Source: Dipteris shenzhenensis
Taxonomy: Eukaryota > Polypodiophyta > Polypodiopsida > Gleicheniales
Length of the DNA: 64,000 nt
Assembly: GCA_047967505.1 (NCBI GenBank)
Contig: CM106539.1
Reading direction: 5' to 3' (one strand)
Positions 37,201 to 49,200 of this stretch are shown here, one piece after another (position 1 is the first letter of the stretch; each line of letters opens with the position of its first letter). Below the pieces are notes generated by a model, which was not told the origin of the DNA, searched no databases, and worked only from the letters and a program-made list of their open reading frames with translations. The translations under genes were made by a program, and so were the position numbers.

Positions 37201-40200
37201 TCATAATCTTCAGGCATACTTTTGAGCAATACTGCCATTGCATCATCTGTAGTGATTGGAGAGTTGATAGAAGCAAGTTGAGTCATGAGACTCCGCATGT
37301 GATTGACATGAATAGAATAGAATAGAATAGAATGTTGTATTATCGTCCTCTGGGGGCCGAAAAACGACCCATGGGACCTCATCTGATGAGAGAAGATACA
37401 AAAAAGGAAGTCTCTGTCCTCCAAAGAGGAAGGGGTGATAAAGTAACACAGTATCACTGCTTTATAGCCTGCGACATCGTGCATTGTTCTCTGTGCTTAA
37501 GAATCCTACTAATATATGTGCCCAAGATAGGAGGATGTACATGCGTGAGTAGGCTCACAAGATTTGAGTGCCTCTCTACGACATTCTGAAAATCTTTCCT
37601 TATGTGGGCATACTGTGGGCATGTCAATAAAACATGTGCTTCTGTCTCCACGTCCTGCAAATCACACATTTGGCAAATTCGTCGATCTCTCGAAGTATCT
37701 CCCCAGGCTCCTCTCTCCACCTCTAGCATATGAGAACGGGTACGCATACTTGCAATATTACACCTGACATTAATAGGTATGGGCATGCTTATGTATCTTT
37801 GAAAATTGTCCTTTGCTTGAGCATATGTGCTCCAATAGCTGGGACTAATATGTTGGCAATAGTATTCAAACTTAGCTCTTTTCTTAGCTGATTGCCATTT
37901 GTGATGCAATGCTTCAAGGAGCGCTTTTTGCAGTGTCTCCTCATCCATTTTGTCTGAGGGGCTATCTAAATATGAGGCAACTTTCCACCTTTGGAACCAG
38001 CCATGAATATCTAGCCACCATCCTGAGGATAGTATCTTACTCTTATTTGTTTTTTGAAGTCTTCTACTTGCTTCCCATGCCTTTATTGGTAGTCTGTTTA
38101 TGTCCATGGCCTTGACCTTCTTGATGTATTTGAAAACTCTTTCCAATGCCCTTATTTCAATTGGTTTGGTGCCAGTCTCTAGAAGCATGATTGAGTAGGG
38201 TGTGGTAATTTTGATTCCCAAGTGCCTCTGATGAATGATTTTTGCATCTTCTCAATATCATCCCATTTTGATGCTGAGATACTTCCTCCCCAAACTTCCA
38301 CCCCATATAACATTGTCTGTACAACATATGCGTAAAAAAGGATTTGTCTAATACCCCATCTTATAGTGCCACTAGCCATCTCAATTCAAAGAAAGCAATC
38401 TTAAGTGACAATTTTGAGATGTGAGAGCTAGCCCCAAAAATAATATCAAGCTTCTGCCAAGCTTCAGAAGGAGACTCCAAATCAGAAATGCGATGAATAT
38501 AGTCATCTCCTAAGCCAAGAGCAATAATGCCATAGGCTTTCTTCTCTCTAGCAGGATCTCGTGCCGGGTGTGTAGGAGCTGAGGATTCTCCAGCATTAGA
38601 GGCTGTTGAAGAAGAAGTTGAAGCAGGTTTGACAAGCCCCCAGAGGTTTTCCCTCATCAATGCAAACTTAACCTTCATCTGCCATGTGTGAAAGCCTTTA
38701 CCATTGAACTTATCCATATTCAAGAAGGTAGCCATGAGAGGGTCTAACCCAAAATGGGCAGTGTCTACTCTCTTACAAGGCTATAAAGAGTTGAAAAGCT
38801 TTCAAAGTACAAGCATTTAGTGTAGCAAAGACTTGTAACCAAATTCCATACTAAAAATCATAACGGAAATGATGCTTCATAAAGGTGGCTAAATGAAAGT
38901 ATTCCAAGCAAATCCAGGTATAGCAACCTAAAGGAAAGTTGTAGCCACAATTGTACTGATGCTATTCAACACTTTAAAACATCAGAAATGCTAAAGTAGC
39001 ATCTAATGTAGCATCAAACTCACAACATTGTCAAAACTGTCCAAAACAGAGGCCTGATCTTGGAGGGCTTGTATCTCACTCTTCAAAGCAAAGAAAAGAG
39101 GGCTTTCTAGGTAGAAATAAAGCTGGTATACCAGAGAAGAGCCACTGAAGAAGAGAGGCGAAATGCCGCGTCACGTCGCCATAGCCAGCAGCTTGAAAGT
39201 CGGCTGGTTTTTTGTCTATTTCTCCCTCCCTGGTGGACCATTTCACTTCAAATCTGGACAGGAGCTAGCTCATACTGTTGTGCAAGCTTGGCTCAGAGGA
39301 ATTTTGGAATGGCTGCTCCAGCAAGTCAAATTGAACGAAATGGCGACGAGAAGAAGGCGACTGTTGCGCGGTTTTGTGGGCACCATTGTCTAATTCCTTT
39401 GACGTGGAAGTTCGCCCATATGAAGGGTCTCTCCAGCCAGAAGGACCCTGGGAATGGTTGCTTGTAGGTAGAGAACTCAGCCCTCCAAGTGTTTGGGCAG
39501 AAAGGGGCAAAATGGAGAGGAAGGTGAAGAAGAAGACATGGCATAAATGGGCTCAAGGAGGATCATAGTGCTCTGATACCATGTTGAAGAAGTGAAAGGA
39601 AAGCATGAAGCTAAACACGAAATGAGAGAATGCTTGCTTGCTTATGGAATGAAGAAAGGTGAGGTCCATATGTAGGCATGAGCCACCAAGCTCCACAATC
39701 ATCTCCTCAATCAGCTCCTAGAATCTCTCAATCATCCTATGTGGCATCTACCACCACCTAACAGTGCTTATGGGCACCTAACTGTGCCTCTAGCACACAC
39801 ACATAAAACCTAAGGTGTGCCTGTGGCATACTTCTTGAGATATCCCATCATTAACATGATAGGCCTTCGTAGCGGAAGACATGAATCCATGAGGATCTTC
39901 CTTAGGCCAAGCTATGGTGTCAGTTTCAGAATCTGAGTCATCCTCCATGGCTTGCTCCATGGGCCTCTTTCCTTCATGAACATAGCTACTTTTGAGCTGA
40001 TCTAATTTCCTGTTCATAGTGGCAAAAGAATTCATTGTCATGTCCTTAAGCACCTGCATGAGAAGCTTGCACAAATGAGGTGCTTTCTGGAGTATCGTGT
40101 TTGCTACTGCCAGGGACATCATTATGGTCCATGCCATCATCTTGGACTCCTTCATTGGAGCAATTACCCAGTCTGGTTGACTCCATTAATGCCTCATCTC

Positions 40201-43200
40201 CTGGAATGGGGGCCAAGTCTAACAACTGATGCTTCTTGCTGAGGTTACTAGGCCGCCTTGCAGATGATGGGCAGCCAATCAATCTCCCTATAAAAACTCT
40301 GTAGAGCTCTAATGAACAGTGGTTTACTGCCAGAAACACTGTCAAACAATGTGGAAGGCACTGTTTGAACAGAATCTATTGTCTGATCCTCTATAGAAGC
40401 ATTGTCTGCAGAATTTGAACATTGTTTGAATAGTAACACCTCTGTCAGAACACTGTATAGGAGCCTGTGTAAGATTCAAAACTATATCTGAACCACTACG
40501 TAGAGAAATTCAATCTGACAATGAATATTATTAGCTGGCCAGGTGGCACTTGTTGGTTGGTCAGTTCCGAAATTTCCCAGTTTAACCAATTTAGGGCTCA
40601 ATCCTTCAACCAAATGTCCACACTAGGTATAAATGGATTAGAATAGGGAGGATAAGCAAGGAAAACCCTAAAAGCCCCAAATTTGAGTGAAACCATAGCT
40701 GCTGATGGTCAGAATTGCTTCTGTTGGAACCAATTTCTGCTGGAACCTAGGCTATTCTGGTCCAAATTTGGGAATTTCGATGCAGCACCTTAGGGCTTGT
40801 ATTCAGGAGATCATTGCGCTGAGAATGATTGAAAAAACGTCCGGCGATGAAATTTTGCAGAGAAGTAGGCCCAAGGCTCAAGACACCATGCTCCAAATTT
40901 CAAAACAAAACGATATGTTTTTCCCACAAAGATCCCTGAAAAGGCTCTAATATCAATGTAGCTAAACTAGCCTACAACATGCTAGTCTAACCTTATTTCC
41001 ACAACTTATGTAATTAGAAATGAGAGTAGACAGTAATAGATGTGTAGAACAGCATAAAAACAATGGAATCCATGTGCTGAATCATCGAAGTACCTGGCAT
41101 CTTAGGTAGAAACCATGGCTTGTGAGGGGCTGCAAAAGCTATAGACTAGGAAGGTCATTCCTAGGCTAGGAGTCAAGTCCCAGTTGAATTCAGCTCAGTT
41201 TCAGCCAAGAGCATGGATGATGAGCTTGTGATGAATGTTTATCTGATTCCCAATCATGAATGAATGCATGGGACCCTCATTTTACAGGTTTGGTCCTCAA
41301 CATGAATTATGGGATAACCATCCTAAGATGCCACGTGGCAACATTTGGATTCCCTACTAAAGTACTACTCCATTACAAAGCCATTTAAAACCCTACCAAG
41401 CTAAAAATGACCAAGTAAAATTCACCTTTGTTACATATAAGAACCAATAGTCTCCCTACTCCTAGTATCAAGGGTGTAAACTCCAAAACCCTAGGTGCCT
41501 TAGCCTAACTATAGTCAGGTGCTAGAGTTGAGGTCTTCAGATAGACTATAGCCCTAAACATTGGTTACACAATTCATAACCTAGTGTTGACTTCTTATTA
41601 CAACCATGAGGGTCATCCAATATATTTTGAGACACTATATCATACAGTAACCACCTTCACCTATAGTAGACATCGTTGCAATATTATACCATAGATGTGA
41701 GATCTTGGAGTAGGTGACTAGTGACTGGAGCATGTGTCCATGCGCTGAAATCACCTAAACAGTGTTTTTAGATTTATTGAGCATGTGAATGAGATCCATC
41801 CCTTTAACAGATATGCTTAATGCCAGAAAGATGCTGGTCACATGAGTTGATGAGGTGATGTTGAATGGCTGTATTGTTATTGAAAATAATATGGGTTAAT
41901 GCTGCACTGTGACACATTGTTCGCATGAGTTTATGAGGCTATATTGGTGATAATAGGCTGTAATGGCATTAAGGAAGATAGTGATTCAGTATAGTGAATC
42001 TTTTGAAGTTGTTGCACAGCAGTGTTTCTCTCTTTAAGCAGTTTCCTGAAACTAATCTGGGAATATTTTACCATAAATGGTAGGAGCAATCTTCTTGGTC
42101 AAGATGGGAAAGTAGAAGCTAAAGAAAACAACAGAACATCAGGCCTTGATAACTCCGGTATTATTGGGCTGCAACGGCAGATTATGAGGGGTATGTTATC
42201 ATCTCTTGTAATTGTGTGAAAGTAAAACTAAAATGTGTAAATTGTGTGAATAAGAGTTGGCTGATATCACTGAAAAAGAATGTGATGAGTTACAAAGAAG
42301 TAAAAGCTTTTAAAGTAGTTTGCAGATATAGAGCACAATAGCTGCGACAGAACTATCTTAGATTGGAGAAGATAAAGAAAATTGATAACGGACTAGTCAA
42401 GTGTACGCACATTGATTGTGACATTTAGTGTTTTCTTTGGACTTGTTTTACTAGAGACATGTGACTTGCATGCAAGAAGCATTTGGATACATTATCCCAT
42501 GATTGCACAACTGTGCTACTTACTATGCGGAAGGAGCCTGAGCTGAAATCGCATGAATGTAGGGAGTAGTTGCTCTATATATCATTGTGAAGTGAAATAT
42601 ATAATTATAAGTAAGGCATTTCCACCTTGGACTCGGTGATGAGTTGCCCCAAGCAGGTCTAGACCAGCATCGTATCAAGCTATTCCTAGACTGGCTGTAA
42701 CCGTCTCTGTGTGGCTGGAGTTTGCATGTGTGGATAATGGGATAGAGTGCTCTCCTTGAATACATGGGGAAGGGTTGTAGGAGGCCCAACTCCTGCTATA
42801 GTAGGCCGACCTTATAGGCCTCTACACAATGGCATAAGTACATATGTCTGCCTATCAACATTCTGAGCATCAACAGAAAATCACTCAAAGAAAGATTGCC
42901 CATCTTGAGAGGACTCCTGTCCCCTATCCCAATTCTCATCACTACGTGACATAGATGCTGAATTCTCCTTCTTGCAATTCAATGACAGCAAACAATACTT
43001 GTACCAGAGACAACCACATGCTGACCTCCTTAAAGAAGATTGTATGTCCCTGCATCAAAACCATGAAACCGGTCTTCAATAAATTAAAGGGCAGTAGAAC
43101 TAACAAATAACCAGCCAACACTATTACATCAACAATTCAGCAAAGATACAACTAGCAAATTGGGAGCTAGAGTGCCCCTACACCAAGATAAAGACACAGT

Positions 43201-46200
43201 TTGGCCCCAAACGTTGCCGCCCCTTTCGGTATTTCCTTAAGTGAGAGGCCCTGAATTCCGGACTACATAAAGGATACATTCTTTCTTGCATCTGTGGCAT
43301 TCCACACCCCATTAGACATTAATTGCTAGGGGTTCTAGCACACCAAGCAACCCATGACCTTGCCCCTTGTCTTCCCAGGGTCCTACCCACATTCAGGCCA
43401 ACATGCATGCACCAGAAATCGCACCCTTGTGACATCTGACCTGTGTCTAAGACTGTCTTTGTTCCATGATTGTCTTGCTAATTGTGCCTGATTTACCTGT
43501 GTCACACATGGCCTGTCTGCAGTATGCCATTTCCCAAGTAAGCAAGTTTATGCACAAACCCAAAACATAGCATTGGCAGGCAGTGAAACGTGTCCTCCAT
43601 TACTTGAAAGGCACACAACATGTGGGGCTTCTTTATGATGATAAGACATCACTAATCATGCATGCTTTTCCGGAAAGTGATTAGGCTAGTTGTTACGGCA
43701 CGAGGGTGTTGCATAGTGGCATCTATTTTATGCTAGGTGTCACGAGGGCATGATTTCTGGTGCTTGCATGCGGGCTTGCATGTGGGCAGGACCCTATGAA
43801 AATTAAGGGGCAAGGCTTGGGTTGTTTTGTGTGAAAAACGGGGCTCCTAGGCATTAATTATGCCTTGGGGTAAGTGAAGGGCTAATGGACCCTAGGAGGG
43901 GTCCAAAGAGGGCCTTGGGGGGCAAAAGCCCCATCTTGACGTGGGTCTACCACGTGGCAAGTAGCCACGTGGCACTTGCATGCAACCAGCTCCAGGAGGT
44001 TCTGATTTGATTGGAACATAGGAAGCACTTGGGATGGGCTAGTCGGGGGGAGGGGGGGATGGGTGAACACGAGCTCACACACAAAAACGTGCAGGGCCTT
44101 CATGGTCTGTATACGCCATCATATGGAAACACAAGTGCAGGAGTACGGCTCTCCAACGTATGGATGCCTGTTCGGTACTGTACGATCGTTCCTTGTACGA
44201 TCGTTCCAGAGGTAGCTGTGGTTGTACGGCCTGCTCACGGGCTAATTCGCATGCACGTACGGAGGGTTCATGCTTGTATATGGGTTGCTATACGGAGACC
44301 TACGCATACGCTTGGTGTAGGGACTGTGGGTATGAACAATCACATGGGTGTACGAAATATGCTCGTCTACCTGTACAGAATTGATACGCTTGTATAAAGG
44401 CTTTGTACGGGCTACATAGGCGCTATGTACGGCTGATGCAAGACATTTGTATGGACACTTACCTAGAGGTACGACTATATGGAAAGGCCACGCTTGTATG
44501 CGGGCAACCTTGAGCAGGGAGGTACGCGTGCCTCCTTGCTGTCTTGTATAGCCTTGGAGTGAGCTACTCTCGGGCAGTGTTTGGCCTTTGTTTGGGGGGC
44601 AACTCTTGTGCCAGAGCAAAGGGTTGATAGCAGCAGAGGATGGGGATGCAGACGACGGGGATTCTGCAAGGTTCTATGATCAATTGTTTGATGGACAGCA
44701 GCATTTGCATTATACTCTCAGAGATGGATTCCTCATGGTGCAGGACAGGGTTTTGGCTACCCTCATGGAGCAGCAACAGAGAGCCAGTAAGGCTCTCAAC
44801 ATCAGAGTACGTGGGATCCCACGCACTGAGGCTACACCGATGGTAGATGCGACTGCATTCGTGACCGCTACCCTGGGTGTGGCTGAGCACAAGATAGAGA
44901 GGGCATGGTGGGTGGGGAGAGATCCCAACCGAGAGCAACCCCTGATCATACGATCTCATGACACTCAGGCACGACTTTCAGCTCTACGACGCAGGTCAGT
45001 CCTTCGAGATCAGCCAGCGATCTCTATGGATGAGGACCTCACACCTCTACAGGTTGAGGAGAGGCGCTCTTTGCTGCAGCGGTAGGATCAGGCCCGGAAG
45101 GAGGGGAAGTGGGCAGTGGTACGAGAGGGACGACTTCTTATAGGCCCCCGTAGGACACCTGCCCCCTCCCCTACATAGGGAAGCGGGGTCTATGAGACTC
45201 AGATATCCGAGACGCTGTCTTGCACCATTTGGAACTATAATGATACCTTATGGTCAGAACCAGGGAACTTCTCATAATCCTATACAGGCTGCCACATAGT
45301 CTTCTATACAGAGACACATCAGAGTCCAGAGCGCCCTCTTCCAATAGTCAGTGGATATACATGGGAGTCTGCCTACAGAGATGAGATGAGGGGTACAGGA
45401 GGAGTTCGAGGTTCAGGTGGAGTTGCAGTCCTTTTTCCACACTTCGGGGGATCATTTCAGTAGAGCAGAGAGATACACATTCCAGATTTCTTTGGATCCG
45501 AACACGACACATGGACAGCCAGGATCTGTTTGTCGCAGTTTGCTACTTCCCCCCGGAGACCTCCCACTTTGCCAGAGATATTCGAGGTGATGATGAGACA
45601 TCCCCATTTGCTGCCCTTTATCAGTCCATCGTTGACTTTTCTAGCCGTGGAGAAGTCCTTCGGTTTCACATGCTTTCCACATGGGGGGGGCTCCAGTGTT
45701 GATTACATCATGGGATCCCCTGTCTTCACATCTCGCATTACTGACTTCACTGTAGCACCTCTCCCCCTAGGGGCTGATCATACATACCTTTTCTTTCGCA
45801 TCTCCGCCTCCCTTCGCACAGCACCTTCCACCCCACTTCCACCTACCACGATATACGCTTTGATCGAGATTACTCACCTTCTTACTCTGGCCGTCTGTAC
45901 ATACTTCTCGCTTATATTGACTTCATATCCCTTTTAGAGGATCGTGCTACCCTTGTCACCCGCTCACTACACAAGGCTGCCATTCACGCTTTTTCCCACA
46001 CCACCGGCTTCACCCGCCCACCACCCCCTGGAACCGTACCCTGTAATAGTTGGTACGATGATGAGTGTCAGGCCTTACGCTGTCAACTCAGATTTGAAAC
46101 CAAAAACAGTCTTCCAAGCGCACCAGATACGCTACGTGAATACCGTAGACTGGTACGGAGGAAGAAACTAGACTTCGTTCGTTGAAACGAGGAGGAGCTA

Positions 46201-49200
46201 CTGAACATTTTGTTTAGTAACAACTCTAGGGACTTCTGGCGGAGATTTCTAGAAGGACGGTCCCCTCCGCCACTCACCGACACCCAGATCTGGTTTGATT
46301 ATGCACGCACACTTTATGACATCCCAAATCAGCCACAGTCCCTAGCCTCTCACACATGCCTCGTCCCACATCCTGCACCCTCTTCACTAGAGAAGGGGTA
46401 AAGGATGCTGTAATGAAACTTCATAATGGCCGAGCGAAGGATCATGAGGGACTATGCACTGAGTTCATTGCATATGGGATTAACCTCCTAGCCCCGATCT
46501 TAGCAAAGCTTTTTAATGAAGCGGTTTGTTTGGGATTTCCACACACTTGGACCATTAACACTATCTCACCCATCCACAAGGCAGGGGATCCCATGAGCCC
46601 GAAGAACTACAGGACCATTATGATTGGACATGTCATGTCCAAGATTTATGCATTAGTACTTGACTCCAAGGTTAGCAGACTTGTAGAGTGTCGAGGACTC
46701 AGAGCAGCAGGACAAGCCGGATTCCGGGGTGATCATGGAACCATGGACCACATTTTGACGCTCAGATGTATCATCGAGGAGGCGAGGTCACGGAACCAGA
46801 GGATTTATTGTTGCATCATTTGGGCTGTCATGGCACTTTACGAGAGAGTTTCTGACAGAGTTCGGGTAGGATCCGGGTGGACAGACAAGATCATGAGTAC
46901 CATCGGGGTCAAACAAGGGTGTCCTTTGTCGCCTACCTTGTTTGGCCTCTACATTGACGAGCTTGAGACAATGATGCAGACACAAGGGGGTGTAGGTTGC
47001 TCTTTTGCGGGCACGCTGATCCAGATTTTGCTCTATGCAGATGATGTGGCTCTCTTGTCTTTCTCAGCAGAGGGGCTTCAGAGACACCTAGACGCACTAC
47101 AGTCCTTTTGTGAGTCTCGTGATTTGAAGGTCAACGTGGGTGATCTTCAATACATCTCGAGCCATCATGCGTTAGGAGCAGTTCATATTTGCGGGGTCAT
47201 CTATTGAGATAGTTTCATCATACACTTATCTTGGGGTTATCTTCTCTGGACCGAGCTTCACTATGAGACCTGTGATGCAGGCACGCTTGAGTAGAGGGTA
47301 TGCCTCATTGGCCAGGCTAGAGAGGCAGTGCTTCCGCTCACATCTTTAGGATCCACGCACCAAGGGGTTGCTTTTTGACTCCTTGGCTCGCCCAGCAGGG
47401 ATGTACGGCAGCCCTTGTTGGGGGCCAGACTTGTCGGATACAGAGTGGGCCCGTGTGGAGCGGCTATAGGTTCTCATGCTATCGCGGATGATTCGTGGTA
47501 AGTCATCCGTTCCTCACCAGATCATTCAGGCTGAGTTTGGGTCACCCCCTTTACAGCTAGATGCTGCATTTCAGGTCATCACATATCTGTATCGAGTTAG
47601 GGAACTCTTGGGTAGTTTCAGGTCTCTTCACACAGAGTTCGCATCGAGAGCAGCAGAGCAGAGCGACTACCCAGGGAGCGGCGCATATGCACACTATGTG
47701 ACATGCAGGAGGTTGAGATAGAGGAGCATTTCATCTTCAGGTGTCCTGTGTACTATGAGATCCGAGGACGTTTCCACTGCCTCTTCAGAGATAGTTATGG
47801 GATTTTAGCCCATTTCCTCTCCTACCCAGACCAGCCGTGTTTGGCAGGTTTCATTCATGAGGCACTTAGATACCGCGAGAGGATACTCCGAGCACGGAGA
47901 CAGGAGCAGACTTCTTCCTCGGTTGATCCCTCTCAGAGCTCTATCACGGAGTTCTTTCAACTAGATCACATGGACCCCAACGAGATGAGGCCTCGACATG
48001 ACCGTGACTTGGAGCCCGTGACCCGACAGCTCCAACAGAGGGTCGACACACAGATCACACTTGGAGACATCCCCTCCTTGTTTAGAGTCGGAGCGTGACC
48101 GACGGGGGTCATAGTAGCCCTAGTTAGACGCAGAGCTACCACCAGGAGACGTGCCAGGACCGCATCGTTGAGTGGCCGACAGCACTCTATTGCCGACTTC
48201 ATGCCTCCACTGCCTCATCCATCTTGATGTCTTGCTGTTGCTGGGGATGATGATGATATTGATGATGATGCTGAGATTGATATATATAGTCGACCATCGA
48301 CATGACTATGTTGTACTTAGGATTTAGTACTGCCATTCTGCATTTTTGCATTTTTTGCATTTTGCATTGGTATGGACGCTCGTTTAGTAGCTCCACTACC
48401 ACTGCTCGTTGTATCAAGATTTTCACAGTCTCATAGACCCATCGGTCTTCCGAAGACTTTAATAAACTTTCTTTCTTTTTTTCTTCAGATGCATGGTCGT
48501 CTCTTGTGTTACAAGCAGTTTAGGTAGTGTGTAGGACATCGACATACTGATGCTTTATTGAAATTAGTGCAGACTTTCTTTGGCCAGCTTTGTGACAAGA
48601 GATGAATGCTTTTGTAGGGATTTGCATCGTATGCTAGCAGATCAGTGATGTGTTGGGATAAATGTGATCAAGGGCTTGCTCTAAGATGCATGTGTGCATC
48701 TAGGGGAGTCACATGTTTGTGTGTGTAGAAGAAGCACATCTAGTGCTATGAGGTGTCAGACCATGACACAGGTGATGATGTATGTATAAGGCCCCCCCCA
48801 CATGGGAGGTTCCTTTGATATAGGCAGTTTCTATGATGTAGGGGCCGATTGCCACTGATATAGGGGAGGTGACTATGATCTAGGACACCTTCCTCTCCAC
48901 TCTATATAAGGGATCTTCTCCCTTCATTTCAATATACATGCTTTTGGTTTTACTTGTGCTCTTCCTTTGTGTCATCATGAATCTCTTCTATCCCACCCAT
49001 CTCTTCATTTGGTATCAGAGCCCCTAGGTTCCAGAGAATCCACCCTGAAAGTGCTGCATCATCATCTTCTTCACCTCCTCCATCTTGAAGCTCCATCTTT
49101 CCCACTTCTCCAAACAATTTGTAAGAGCTTGTTCTCCCTTTGTAGTGGACCATTCCTTGAGCCCTCTGAGCCACATACTTCTTTGCTATGGGCGACTCTT

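Larger units (their letters stand above)
36207..39850 (-). mobile_element. Gag-only Ty1/copia element (copia2), complete with LTRs and TSD
   Basis: The LTRs at 36207-36480 (274 bp) and 39582-39850 (269 bp) start TGTTGAAGAAG and end ATATCCCATCA. They differ by a few substitutions and three indels of 8-15 bases. The target duplication TTAAC lies at both outer ends. GCTCTGATACCA just left of the right LTR is the complement of a perfect tRNA-iMet primer-binding site. A C-rich tract right of the left LTR is the polypurine tract on the minus strand. Between gag and the 3' LTR only about 370 bp remain, with no protease, integrase or RT, so it must depend on other elements. Confidence 0.93.

Noticed and set aside
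48199-48426. Minus-strand His/Gln-rich 75-codon frame
   Set aside because: It is antisense to the GATGAT-rich 3' UTR of LINE A; no independent coding evidence.
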